64,000 nucleotides of DNA from Liolophura sinensis (GCF_032854445.1 NC_088306.1:1786873-1850872); one strand, 5' to 3'. Shown: positions 42,181-54,202, counted from the first letter of the stretch. Made by a program: numbers and translations. The notes: generated by a model from the sequence alone, not told the origin.

Positions 42181-45100
42181 ATGAGCTTAAATAATATTCG
42201 TTTTGGGACTTTAAACATTAATGGTTTACGGGATCCGTCTAAACAAGAACATGTCAAGCAATTTGTTTTCGATAAAGGAATTGATGTACTATTCTTACAG
42301 GAAACACACTTCGAAAACTATAATGACATTAAATATTTGCAAATCCCAGGCGATGCAAGGTGGGCGTATGGGTCAAATCGAAGTTGTGGGGTGGGAATAA
42401 TTATTAGGTATACGGTAGACTGCTTTATACGGAAAATACAGAGGTGCCCTAACGGTCGCTACATAAGCCTTAGGGTTGAGCTCAACAACACTGCTTTAAA
42501 CCTTGTTTGTGTATATGCCCCTAATAATCCAAAGGAAAGAAAAGAGTTTATTTCTAATCTAGATAATGTGATGCAGGGCAGTGAGTTGGTTATTATGGGT
42601 GGGGATTTTAATTGTGTTGAGAGCATTGAATTAGATAGAGCTGACTGTGCCACTAATGGAAGGAATGATGGAGTGGACGAAATTAATAATTTGAAAAGAG
42701 ATTTTGGTATTTGTGATATTTTTAGGAAACTGCATCCGGATAAGAATTGTTACACGTGGTCTAGGCGCCAGTGTGCCAGTAGATTGGATAGATTTTATAT
42801 CCCTAACGCTGTGTTTAAGTATGTAACCCAGTGTGATGCTGTACATGTGTCTTTTTCTGATCATTCGTGTTTGTTTTTTGATATCTCTTTTGAAGATGTC
42901 ATTTCATGGGGGCCGTTCTACTGGAAGTGTAATACTTCTGTGTTAAATGACACGGAGCTTGTTGATGATATTAAATCCGTCTTCCATGATATTTTCTCTG
43001 TCTGTACAACTGGTCATGCAGATCTAATAGACAGATGGGAGACATTTAAAAGGGAATGTAAAGATAGGATTCGGAGTTACTGTAAGGAAAAATCTATGAA
43101 CAAAAAACGTGATTTGTTGGTACTTGAACAAGAATTAAATGCGTTGAAATCTAGTCCAATCATTAACTGTGAGCGTATTGACAATGTGAAAAAGACTCTA
43201 AATGCCCTTTATAAGTCGAATCATGCGGGAGCGGTTATCCGTGCTAAAGCTGTTCATTTTGATCAGGGAGAAAAACCAACCAAATTATTTCATTAGACGA
43301 GAAGTTGGTAGGGGCAGAAAGAAGATGATCAAAAGTATTACTTGTCATAGTGATTCTTCAATATCCCATGAATCTCAGGAAGGCATTGCTAAGTGTATAA
43401 GGTCGTATTGTATGAAATTGTATACTGAACAAGATACTGACTCCTCCATTCAAGATGAGTTCTTGTCATCGCTTCCGATGTTAAATGACGATTGTAAAAC
43501 TGCCTGCGAAGGCCTTTTGACTGAACAGGAGTTGTTTTTTGCAGTAAAAAATATGTCTAAAAACCGTTCGCCGGGATGCGACGGTTTGCCAGCAGAGTTT
43601 TATGTACAATTTTGGCCACTGTTTTCGGGTGTGTTTACGGATGTAGTTAATCACTGTTTTAACTTGGGTAGATTAAGTAATTCACAGCGTTCTGGGTTAA
43701 TCACACTATTATGTAAGGACCCCGACAATGCCGAAAGCATAAAAAACTGGAGGCCAATTAGCTTACTAAATGTAGATTATAAGATTGTTTCTAAAGCTTT
43801 GTGCAATCGGTTAAAAAATGTGATCGATACAATTGTACTTCAGAATCAGACATGTGGAATACCAGGCCGAAGTATTTTTGACAACCTTCACTTATTACGA
43901 AATACATATGATTATGTTGAACAAAAAGATTTAAAAGGATGCTTTCTTAACTTAGACCAGGAGAAAGCCTTTGACAGAGTAGACTGGTCATTTTTGTTCA
44001 AATGTTTAGAGAAATTTAACTTCGGACCCGACTTTTGTAAGTGGGTGCAATTATTATATACTGACATTACAAGTAGTGTTATTGTGAACGGGCACATAAC
44101 AGAAGAATTTAAACTGAGTCGAGGTGTCCGACAGGGTTGTTCTTTGTCACCATTATTGTATGTTTTGTCCTTAGAGCCCTTTATAGCCGCCATTAGAAAC
44201 AATGACGAAATTAATGGTGTACGGTTACCCGGCACAAATAAGGAAACAAGAGTGTCGGCATTTGCAGATGATACGACTGCAATTTTATCTGAAGAGAGTT
44301 CTGTTCCGCATGTAATTAAACTAGCAGAAAGTTATGGAAAAGCCTCAGGAGCAAAACTCAACTTGTTGAAAAGCACGGTTCTTCCCATTGGTAACTGGGA
44401 CGAAACTAACGTGCACAGTGGTGGGCTTATCATCACTACAAATTCAAAGATTTGTGGGGTATTTTTTGGACCAGATCAAACAGAACTCAATTCTGAGCGT
44501 GTTTTAAGTAAGGTAAAGAAACATGTATCAGCATGGAATGGAAGATATTTGACCCTACGGGGGAGGTCTGTCTTAATTAATACAGTTGCTTTAGCTGTTT
44601 TATGGTTTTCTGCACAGTGTACTCTGTTGCCACCTAAATGTGTCAATCAATGTTCCCAAACTGTGTTCAGATTTTTGTGGGATAACAAGCCCGAAAGTTT
44701 GAAGAGAGTTGTCGTACATAATAAAATAGGGAATGGAGGTCTAAACGTACATAATATAGATTGTAAAATAAAAGCACTTGGTACTCGGCATGTTTTAAAA
44801 TTAATTCATGCAACAACAGCGGAATGGAAATACTTTGCCATCTATTGGTTGGGTTTACCCCTAAGACATGTTTGTCGTGAATTCTGTCGTTCCAATGTCC
44901 CACATTCTGAAAACATTCCACCTTTTTATAGACTGGCCTTGAGCGCCTGGAGAGAATTTACCACAGGTGTACAGCAACCTGTAACATTGTGTTCAAGCAG
45001 GTATATTTATGAATATTTTGTAACAAAAATAGTACATTGTCCAAGAGCAATGGTGTCTATGCCGCATTTGGACTGGGTTAGAATACGGAAAACTGTTTTT

Positions 45101-45599
45101 CATCAATTCTTAGATCACAATTTGGTCAACTTCAGTTACAAGTTGGTTCATGACATTTTGCCCGTTAAGGAAAAACTTCTTAGGAGAAATGTAGCCACCG
45201 ATGACTTGTGTGTTTTTTGCTCCCTGTCTGAAACTCGGCAACATCTGTTTGTACAACGCAAAATCGTTCAGGATGTGTTTAATGACTTTAACCGGATATT
45301 TGTTTTGTTTGCGAACTACCTACCAAATATGGACTCGGAAACATTAATTTACAAGGTATTCAATTCCACCTTTAACCAGGAAGTTAGAGCTGTGATGGTG
45401 TATGTCATATGTGTTCTTCAGTTTAGTATTTGGTGTGTACGCAACGACATAATATTTCAGAAAAAAAAACAGGGATTCTGTTGCTATTGTTAAGGCCGCC
45501 AAAGGAATAATTAAAACCCGTATTCATGTTTCGACTAGACAGGCCATCTTTCGAGAAAATCTGGTGTATAAACAAAGTCTTCTGTACATTACGGAATGA
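42181..45599 (+). pseudogene. LINE ORF2: APE endonuclease + reverse transcriptase, two frameshifts
   Basis: From ATG 42181 the apurinic endonuclease domain is intact by eye: GTLNINGLRD, FLQETHF, YAPNN, GGDFNCV, SRLDRFY, SDHSCLF. The frame stops at 43294-43296 just after EKPTKLFH and continues in another frame, so one base is extra or two are missing near 43285. The RT domain then shows KNRSPGCDGLPAEFY, NWRPISLLNVDYKI, LNLDQEKAFDRVDW, GVRQGCSLSPLLY and FADD at about 44263. The C-terminus has a CVFC..H Zn-like motif. A second shift lies in the A-run near 45462-45470. The third frame continues VAIVKAAKGIIKTRIH to a TGA at 45599. With two breaks this copy should be inactive, unless the A-run or T-run counts are assembly errors. 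Confidence 0.9.
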
Positions 45600-46176
45600 T
45601 AAATTAGTGTATTTATTGAAATGAGCAATTGTTCTATTCACAAAGCAGTCATCTTTTCTGTGATCTTTTATTTCAATTAAGACTGCCTTGTGATTTCAAA
45701 AGTTTGTGATAGCCGGGTATTGTGAAATCTTGTGTATTTGATAACAATCTGGGAATAAATTCAACAATTTTCAAAAAAAAAAAAAAAATACTTTGACATG
45801 CTCTCAGACGAACACTCTTGAAACTTTCTCATTTTCCTTTGACGATTGGAAGTGAACCAAAATGTAAACTTTAAAAAAGACAAAGAAACTGAAGTTTAGG
45901 CTATAATTATTTCCAATGTTACAAATGCTGTTAAATGTGGAAAAATTATCTATTAATGAAAAGTGTTGCAAAATGATACCGTACGGTCTTAACACTTTCG
46001 TCAAATACGTTATGAAACTTTAAGAAAGGATAAGCGTCAAGATTTTTGGAACAAATAACGATTAGTTCTGGTGTGTTTTATCAGAAAACCAAACAAAATG
46101 ACAAAAAAAGAGAAAAAAAACCCCCAACTCTACAACTTTACATAAATGATATAAAAACAAGAAAAGAAATAGCAAA

Positions 46177-46258
46177 TGGCAGCGGTGGGATTCGAACCCA
46201 CGCCTCCGAAGAGACTGGTGCCTTAAACCAGCGCCTTAGACCGCTCGGCCACGCTACC
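46177..46258 (-). tRNA. tRNA-Leu(AAG), canonical
   Basis: 82 nt. Acceptor GGTAGCG/CGCTGCC, A box TGGCCGAGCGG, anticodon stem CTGGT/ACCAG with loop TTAAGGC, long variable arm, T arm GTGGG-TTCGAAT-CCCAC. It is nearly the vertebrate Leu-AAG sequence. A T-rich stretch (TTCTTTTCTTG) follows. A good functional candidate. Confidence 0.95.
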
Positions 46259-46411
46259 AGATCCCATAGCCGTAGCGATCGCGTGTGATTTTAAAAGCTA
46301 AGAGGCATTCGGAAAGTGGCTCCTCTTAAGGAATAAAGGCAGGTGTGACGTTATTGTTGGGTGATACATAAGTATATTTTCCACTGTGATTTGTGTAAGC
46401 TGTTAAAATAT

Positions 46412-46697
46412 ATGAGAATTTAGTTTGTTTTTGAGAAAAAGTTTACTGCAGATGGGTGCTATGAGCCTATCCGCCATAGCGAAGGTTATCTTTGCAAAAT
46501 GTTATGATTTTACGTCCAGAAGCAAGAGCTGAACAATGTTAATGCATGACAAGTTGACTTCGCCAACTTCACCAGATGAATTTTCAGAAAAAGTAGTGTG
46601 CTCTTGTGTAACATATAAAATATGTGCTAACCGGAAGTGGTGTAGGCCTTGTTAGAATGTCAGTGTTTTTTTTTCCGAAATGTTCAATCATCTGTCA
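46412..46697. repeat. Spacer sub-repeat, example copy (~288 bp, 23 copies in the array)
   Basis: Runs from tatgagaatttagttt to the tctgtca preceding the tRNA. Copies per interval from left to right: 1, 2, 2, 1, 2, 1, 2, 3, 3, 2, 2 and 2 (last cut by the gap). Each holds gagcctatccgccatagcg (a possible 6-bp hairpin GCTATG/CATAGC), a ttcaccagatgaattttc block, and ends aatgtcagtg + T7-9 + ccgaaatgttcaatcat. Some copies are open for about 76 codons, but others have stops. Confidence 0.9.
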
Positions 46698-46779
46698 GGT
46701 AGCGTGGCCGAGCGGTCTAAGGCGCTGGTTATAGGCACCAGCCTCTCAGGAGGCGTGGGTTCGAATCCCACCGCTTCCA
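46698..46779 (+). tRNA. tRNA-Leu(TAG), lacks U33
   Basis: 82 nt. The anticodon arm reads CTGGT-TATAGGC-ACCAG, so position 33 is A instead of the near-universal U. The acceptor 3' strand CGCTTCC gives a T3-T70 mismatch. A T8 run follows. Function doubtful. Confidence 0.8.
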
Positions 46780-47222
46780 TACGGGTTTTTTTTAATTTTT
46801 GGCTTGAAATAAAATACGTGCTTTGCTTTGCCGAATACTTTGACATGCTCTCAGACGAGCACTCTTGAAACTTTCTCATTTTCCTTTGACGATTGGAAGT
46901 GAACCAAAATGTAAACTTTAAAAAAGACAAAGAAACTGAAGTTTAGGCTATGTCTATTTCCATTGTTACCAATGCTGTTAAATGTGGAAAAGATATCTAT
47001 TAATGAAAAGTGTTGCAAAATGATACCGTACGGTCTTAACACTTTCGTCAAATACGATATGAAACTTTAAGAAAGGAGAAGCGTCTGGATATTTGGAACA
47101 AATAACGATTAGTTCTGGTGTGTTTCATCAGAAAACCAAACAAAATGACAAAAAAAGAGACAAAAAAACCCCAACACCACAGCTTTACATAAATGATATG
47201 AAACAAGAAAAGAAATAGCAAA

Positions 47223-47304
47223 TGGCAGCGGTGGGATTCGAACCCACGCCTCCGAAGAGACTGGTGCCTTAAACCGGCGCCTTAGACCGCTCGGCCACGC
47301 TACC
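47223..47304 (-). tRNA. tRNA-Leu(AAG), T28C mismatch
   Basis: As the canonical copy, except that the anticodon stem is CCGGT against ACCAG, which breaks pair 28-42. Confidence 0.88.
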
Positions 47305-48032
47305 AGATCCCATTACCGTAGCGATCGCGTGTGATTTTAAAAGCTAAGAGGCATTCGGAAAGTGGCTCCTCTTAAGGAATAAAGGCAGGTGTGACGTTGT
47401 TGTTGGGTGATACACCAGTATATTGTCCACTGTGATTTTTGTAAGCTGTTAAAATATATGAGAGTTTAGTTTCTTTTTGAAAAAAAGTTTACTGCAGATG
47501 GCTGCTATGAGCCTATCCACCATAGCGAAGGTTAGGTTTGCAAAATGTTATGATTTTACGTCCAGAAGCAAGAGTCGAACAATGTTAATGCATGACAAGT
47601 TGACTTCGCCAACTTCACCAGATGAATTTTCAGAAAAAGTAGTGTGCTCTTGTGTAACATATAAAATACGTGCTAACCGGAAGTGGTGTAGGCCTTGTTA
47701 GAATGTCAGTGTTTTTTTTTCCGAAATGTTCAATCATCTGTCAGTTATGAGAGTTTAGTTTGTTTGTGAGAAAAAGTTTAATGCAGATGGCTGCTATGAG
47801 CCTATCCGCCATAGCGAAGGTTGGCTTTGCAAAATGTTATGATTTTACGTCCAGAAGGAAGAGTCGAACAATGTTAATGCATGACAAGTTGACTTCGCCA
47901 ACTTCACCAGATGAATATTCAGAAAAAGGAGTGAGCTCTTGTATAAACTATAAAATATGTGCTAACCGGAAGTGGTGTAGGCCTTGTTAGAATGTCAGTG
48001 TTTTTTTTTCCGAAATGTTCAATCATCTGTCA

Positions 48033-48114
48033 GGTAGCGTGGCCGAGCGGTCTAAGGCGCTGGTTATAGGCACCAGCCTCTCTGGAGGCGTGGGTTCGAA
48101 TCCCACCGCTTCCA
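48033..48114 (+). tRNA. tRNA-Leu(TAG), lacks U33
   Basis: Same A33 and T3-T70 defects as 46698, plus a base change in the variable arm loop (ctctggagg). Confidence 0.8.
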
Positions 48115-48557
48115 TACGGGTTTTTTTTTATTTTTGGCTTGAAATAAAATACGTGCTTTGCTTTGCCGAATACTTTGACATGCTCTCAGACGAGCACTCT
48201 TGAAACTTTCTCATTTTCCTTTGACGATTGGAAGTGAACCAAAATGTAAACTTTAAAAAAGACAAACAAACTGAAGTTTAGGCTATGTCTATTTCCATTG
48301 TTACCAATGCTGTTAAACGTGGAAAAGATATCTATTAATGAAAAGTGTTGCAAAATGATACCGTACGGTCTTAACACTTTCGTCAAATACGATATGAAAC
48401 TTTAAGAAAGGAGAAGCGTCTGGATATTTGGAACAAATAACGATTAGTTCTGGTGTGTTTCATCAGAAAACCAAACAAAATGACAAAAAAAGAGACAAAA
48501 AAACCCCAACACCACAGCTTTACATAAATGATATGAAACAAGAAAAGAAATAGCAAA

Positions 48558-48639
48558 TGGCAGCGGTGGGATTCGAACCCACGCCTCCGAAGAGACTGGT
48601 GCCTTAAACCAGCGCCTTAGACCGCTCGGCCACGCTACC
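48558..48639 (-). tRNA. tRNA-Leu(AAG), canonical
   Basis: Identical by eye to the canonical copy at 46177. A good functional candidate. Confidence 0.95.
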
Positions 48640-49367
48640 AGATCCCATTACCGTAGCGATCGCGTGTGATTTTAAAAGCTAAGAGGCATTCGGAAAGTGG
48701 CTCCTCTTAAGGAATAAAGGCAGGTGTGACGTTGTTGTTGGGTGATACACCAGTATATTGTCCACTGTGATTTTTGTAAGCTGATAAAATATATGAGAGT
48801 TTAGTTTCTTTTTGAAAAAAAGTTTACTGCAGATGGCTGCTATGAGCCTATCCACCATAGCGAAGGTTAGCTTTGCAAAATGTTATGATTTTACGTCCAG
48901 AAGCAAGAGTCGAACAATGTTAATGCATGACAAGTTGACTTCGCCAACTTCACCAGATGAATTTTCAGAAAAAGTAGTGTGCTCTTGTGTAACATATAAA
49001 ATATGTGCTAACCGGAAGTGGTGTAGGCCTTGTTAGAATGTCAGTGTTTTTTTTTCCAAAATTTTCAATCATCTGTCAGTTATGAGAGTTTAGTTTGTTT
49101 GTGAGAAAAAGTTTAATGCAGATGGCTGCTATGAGCCTATCCGCCATAGCGAAGGTTGGCTTTGCAAAATGTTATGATTTTACGTCCAGAAGGAAGAGTC
49201 GAACAATGTTAATGCATGACAAGTTGACTTCGCCAACTTCACCAGATGAATATTCAGAAAAAGGAGTGAGCTCTTGTATAACCTATAAAATATGTGCTAA
49301 ACGGACGTGGTGTAGGCCTTGTTAGAATGTCAGTGTTTTTTTTTCCGAAATGTTCAATCATCTGTCA

Positions 49368-49449
49368 GGTAGCGTGGCCGAGCGGTCTAAGGCGCTGGTT
49401 ATAGGCACCAGCCTCTCAGGAGGCGTGGGTTCGAATCCCACCGCTTCCA
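49368..49449 (+). tRNA. tRNA-Leu(TAG), lacks U33
   Basis: Same sequence as 46698, including A33 and the CGCTTCC acceptor strand. Confidence 0.8.
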
Positions 49450-49893
49450 TACGGGTTTTTTTTTATTTTTGGCTTGAAATAAAATACGTGCTTTGCTTTG
49501 CCGAATACTTTGACATGCTCTCAGACGAGCACTCTTGAAACTTTCTCATTTTCCTTTGACGATTGGAAGTGAACCAAAATGTAAACTTTAAAAAAGACAA
49601 ACAAACTGAAGTTTAGGCTATGTCTATTTCCATTGTTACCAATGCTGTTAAATGTGGAAAAGATATCTATTAATGAAAAGTGTTGCAAAATGATACCGTA
49701 CTGTCTTAACACTTTCGTCAAATACGATATGAAACTTTAAGAAAGGAGAAGCGTCTGGATATTTGGAACAAATAACGATTAGTTCTGGTGTGTTTCATCA
49801 GAAAACCAAACAAAATGACAAAAAAAGAGACAAAAAAAACCCCAACACCACAGCTTTACATAAATGATATGAAACAAGAAAAGAAATAGCAAA

Positions 49894-49975
49894 TGGCAGC
49901 GGTGGGATTCGAACCCACGCCTCCGAAGAGACTGGTGCCTTAAACCAGCGGCTTAGACCGCTCGGCCACGCTACC
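49894..49975 (-). tRNA. tRNA-Leu(AAG), G24C
   Basis: The D-stem 3' strand GGC is changed to GCC, breaking pair 11-24. The same change is in the copy at 54647. Confidence 0.88.
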
Positions 49976-50416
49976 AGATCCCATTACCGTAGCGATCGCG
50001 TGTGATTTTAAAAGCTAAGAGGCATTCGGAAAGTGGCTCCTCTTAAGGAATAAAGGCAGGTGTGACGTTGTTGTTGGGTGATACACCAGTATATTGTCCA
50101 CTGTGATTTTTGTAAGCTGTTAAAACATATGAGAGTTTAGTTTGTTTTTGAAAAAAAGTTTACTGCAGATGGCTGCTATGAGCCTATCCACCATAGCGAA
50201 GGTTAGCTTTGCAAAATGTTATGATTTTACGTCCAGAAGCAAGAGTCGAACAATGTTAATGCATGACAAGTTGAATTCGCCAACTTCACCAGATGAATTT
50301 TCAGAAAAAGGAGTGAGCTCTTGTATAACCTATAAAATATGTGCTAACCGGAAGTGGTGTAGGCCTTGTTAGAATGTCAGTGTTTTTTATTTTCCGAAAT
50401 GTTCAATCATCTGTCA

Positions 50417-50498
50417 GGTAGCGTGGCCGGCTGGTCTAAGGCGCTGGTTTTAGGCACCAGTCTTTCAGGAGGCGTGGGTTCGAATCCCACCGCTGCCA
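50417..50498 (+). tRNA. tRNA-Leu(TAG), damaged A box
   Basis: U33 is present (loop TTTAGGC) and the acceptor is CGCTGCC. The A box reads TGGCCGGCTGG, so invariant A14 is G. Confidence 0.83.
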
Positions 50499-50942
50499 TT
50501 CGGGTTTTTTTTTATTTCTTCCTTGAAATAAAATACGTGCTTTGCTTTGCCGAATACTTTGACATGCTCTCAGACGAACACTCTTGAAACTTTCTCATTT
50601 TCCTTTGACGATTGGAAGTGAACCAGAATGTAAACTTTAAAAAAGACAAAGAAACTGAAGTTTAGGCTATAATTATTTCCATTGTTACAAATGCTGTTAA
50701 ATGTGGAAAAATTATCTATTAATGAAAAGTGTTGCAAAATGATACCGTACGGTCTTAACACTTTCGTCAAATACGATATGAAACTTTAAGAAAGGAGAAG
50801 CGTCTGGATTTTTGGAACAAATAACGATTAGTTCTGGTGTGTTTCATCAGAAAACCAAACGAAATGACAAAAAAAGAGACAAAATAAAACCAACTCCACA
50901 ACTTTACATAAAGGATATAAAAACAAGAAAAGAAATAGCAAA

Positions 50943-51024
50943 TGGCAGGGGTGGGATTCGAACCCACGCCTCCGAAGAGACTGGTGCCTTAAACCAGCGC
51001 CTTAGACCGCTCGGCCACGCTACC
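50943..51024 (-). tRNA. tRNA-Leu(AAG), G67C
   Basis: The acceptor 3' strand CCCTGCC replaces CGCTGCC, giving C6-C67. The change is shared with 56272. Confidence 0.88.
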
Positions 51025-51750
51025 ACATCCCATAACCGTAACGATCGCGTGTGATTTTAAAAGCTAAGAGGCATTCGGAAAGTGGCTCCTCTTAAGGAAT
51101 AAAGGCAGGTGTGACGTTATTGTTGGGTGATACATAAGTATATTGTCCACTGTGATTTGTGTAAGCTGTTAAACGATATGAGAGTTTAGTTTGTTTTTGA
51201 GAAAAAGTTTACTGCAGATGGCTGCTATGAGCCTATCCGCCATAGCGAAGGTTATCTTTTCAAAATGTTATGATTTTACGTCCAGAAGCAAGACCTGAAC
51301 AATGTTAATGCATGACAAGTTGAATTCGCCAACTTCACCAGATAAATTTTCAGAAAAAGTAGTGTGCTCTTGTGTAACATATAAAATATGTGCTAACCGG
51401 AAGTGGTGTAGGCCTTGTTAGAATGTCAGTGTTTTTTTTCCAAAATCTTCAATCATCTGTCAGTTATGAGAATTTAGTTTCTTTTTGAGAAAAAGTTTAC
51501 TACACATGGCTGTTATAAGCCTATCCACCATAGCGAAGGTTAGCTTTTCAAAATGTTATGATTTTACGTCCAGAAGCAAGAGTCGAACAATGTTAATGCA
51601 TGACAAGCTGACTTGGCTAACTTTAACAGATGAATTTTCAGAGAAAGGAGTGTGCTCTTGTGTAACCTATAAAATATGTGCTCACTGGAAGTGATGTAGG
51701 CCTTGTTAGAATGTCAGTGTTTTTTTTCCGAAATGTTCAATCATCTGTCA

Positions 51751-51832
51751 GGTAGCGTGGCGGAGTGGTCTAAGGCGCTGGTTTTAGGCACCAGTCTCTC
51801 AGGAGGCGTGGGTTCGAATCCCACCGCTGCCA
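51751..51832 (+). tRNA. tRNA-Leu(TAG), C12G
   Basis: The D stem reads TGGCGGAG, breaking pair 12-23. The change is shared with 57372. Otherwise normal, with U33. Confidence 0.86.
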
Positions 51833-52273
51833 TACGGGTTTTTTATTTTATTTCTTGCTTGAAATAAAATACGTGCTTTGTTTTGCCGAATACTTTGACA
51901 TGCTCTCAGACGAGCACTCTTGAAACTTTCTCATTTTCCTATGACGATTGGAAGTGAACCAAAACGTAAACTTTATAAAAGACAAAGAAACTGAAGTTTA
52001 GGCTATAATTATTACCATTGTTATCATTGCTTTAAAATGTGGAAGATTTATCTATTAATGAAAAGTGTTTTCAAAATGATACCGTACGGTCTTAACACTT
52101 TCGTCAAATACGATATGAAACTTTAAGAAAGGAGAAGCGTCTGGATTTTGGAACAAATAACGATTAGTTCTGATGTGTTTCATCAGGAAACCAAACGAAA
52201 TGACAAAAAAGACAAACAAAACCAACTCCACAACTTTACATAAATGATGTAAAACAAAAAAGGAAATAGCAAA

Positions 52274-52355
52274 TGGCAGCGGTGGAATTCGAACCCACGC
52301 CTCCGAAGAGACTGGTGCCTTAAACCAGCGCCTTAGACCGCTCGGCCACGCTACC
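52274..52355 (-). tRNA. tRNA-Leu(AAG), C61T
   Basis: The T arm is GTGGG-TTCGAAT-TCCAC. Pair 53-61 becomes G-U and the B box is changed at C61. Confidence 0.88.
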
Positions 52356-52792
52356 ACATCCCATAACCGTATCGATCGCGTGTGATTTTAAAAGCTAAGA
52401 GGCATTCGGAAAGTGGCTCCTCTTAAGGAATAAAGGCAGGTGTGACGTTATTGTTGGGTGATACACCAGTATATTGTCCACTGTGATTTGTGTAAGCTGT
52501 TAAAATATATGAGTTTAGTTTGTTTTTGAGAAAAAGTTTACTGCAGATGGCTGTTATGAGCCGATCCGCCATAGCGAAGGTTAGCTTTGCAAAATGTTAT
52601 GATTTTACGTCCAGAAGCAAGAGCTGAACAATGTTAATGCATGACAAGTTGACTTCGCCAACTTCACCAGATTAATTTTCAGAAAAAGGAGTGAGCTCTT
52701 GTGTAACCTATAAAATATGTGCTAACCGGAAGTGGTGTAGGCCTTGTTAGAATGTCAGTGTTTTTTTTTCCGAAATGTTCCACCATCTGTCA

Positions 52793-52874
52793 GGTAGCGT
52801 GGCCGAGTGGTCTAAGGCGCTGGTTTTAGGCACCAGTCTCTCAGGAGGCGTGGTTTCGAATCCCACCGCTGCCA
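52793..52874 (+). tRNA. tRNA-Leu(TAG), G53T
   Basis: The T stem GTGGT breaks the conserved 53-61 pair and the B box. The change is shared with 54121. Confidence 0.85.
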
Positions 52875-53315
52875 TACGCGGTGTTTTTTTTTTATTTCTT
52901 GCTTGATATAAAATACAGGCTTTGTTTTGCCGAATACTTTGACATGCTCTCAGACGAGCACTCTTGAAACTTTCTCATTTTCCTTTGACGATTGGAAGTG
53001 AACCAGAATGTAAACTTTAAAAAAGACAAAGAAACTGAAGTTTAGGCTATAATTATTTCCATTGTTACAAATGCTGTTAAAGTGGAAAAATTATCTATTA
53101 ATGAAAAGTGTTGTAAAATAATATCCTATGGTCTTAACACTTTCGTCAAATACGATATGAAACTTTAAGAAAGGAGAAGCGTCTGGATTTTGGAACAAAT
53201 AACGATTAGTTCTGATGTGTTTCATCAGGAAACCAAACGAAATGACAAAAAAGACAAACAAAACCAACTCCACAGCTTTACATAAATGATGTAAAACAAA
53301 AAAGGAAATAGCAAA

Positions 53316-53397
53316 TGGCAGCGGTGTTATTTGAACCCACGCCTCCGAAGAGACTGGTGCCTTAAACCAGCGCCTTAGACCGCTCGGCCACGCTACC
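53316..53397 (-). tRNA. tRNA-Leu(AAG), T arm decayed
   Basis: The T arm is GGG-TTCAAAT-AACAC, with G57A, C61A and C62A. Probable pseudogene. Confidence 0.8.
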
Positions 53398-54120
53398 AGA
53401 TCCCATAACCGTATCGATCGCGTGTGATTTTAAAGCTAAGAGGCATTCGGAAAGTGGCTCCTCTTAATGAATAAAGGCAGGTGTGACGTTATTGTTGGGT
53501 GATACACCAGTATATTGTCCACTGTGATTTGTGTAAGCTGTTAAAATATATGAGTTTAGTTTGTTTTTGAGAAAAAGTTTACTGCAGATGGCTGTTATGA
53601 GCCTATCCGCCACAGCGAAGGTTAGCTTTGCAAAATGTTATGATTTTACGTCCAGAAGCAAGAGCTGAACAATGTTAATGCATGACAAGTTGACTTCGCC
53701 AACTTCACCAGATGAATTTTCAGAAAAAGGAGTGTGCTCTTGTGTAACCTATAAAATATGTGCTAACGGAAGCGGTGTACGCCTTGTAAGAATGTCAGTG
53801 TTTTTTTTTCCGAAATGTTCAATCATCTGTCAGTTATGAGAGTTTAGTTTGTTTTTGAGAAAAAGTTTACTGCAGATGGCTGTTATGAGCCTATCCACCA
53901 TAGCGACGGTTAGCTTTGCAAAATGTTATGATTTTACGTACAGAAGCAAGAGTCGAACAATGTTAATGCATGACAAGTTGACTTCGCCAACTTCACCAGA
54001 TTAATTTTCAGAAAAAGGAGTGAGCTCTTGTATAACCTATAAAATATGTGCTAACCGGAAGTGGTGTACGCCTTGTTAGAATGTCAGTGATTTTTTTCCG
54101 AAATGTTCCACCATCTGTCA

Positions 54121-54202
54121 GGTAGCGTGGCCGAGTGGTCTAAGGCGCTGGTTTTAGGCACCAGTCTCTCAGGAGGCGTGGTTTCGAATCCCACCGCTGC
54201 CA
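54121..54202 (+). tRNA. tRNA-Leu(TAG), G53T
   Basis: Same T-stem change as 52793. Otherwise canonical. Confidence 0.85.

Larger units (their letters stand above)
40684..45788 (+). mobile_element. Tx1-like (L1 group) non-LTR retrotransposon at the edge of the tRNA-Leu array
   Basis: Two open regions lie 73 bp apart: ORF1 with CCHC knuckles and ORF2 with endonuclease plus reverse transcriptase. A 3' UTR and an A-run (45774-45788) follow. The 5' side is tRNA-Gln repeat sequence. The 3' side is tRNA-Leu array sequence starting tactttgacatgctctcaga, a stretch found about 55-60 bp downstream of every plus-strand tRNA-Leu. No target-site duplication was identified, and the 5' end is inferred from where the Gln repeat breaks off. 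Known: the Tx1 clade includes several families specific for multicopy RNA genes. Assignment to Tx1 is by motif resemblance only. Confidence 0.85.

Noticed and set aside
46680-50587. 62-73-aa ORFs across tRNA-Leu genes
   Set aside because: They are translations of the tRNA sequence itself and its flank.
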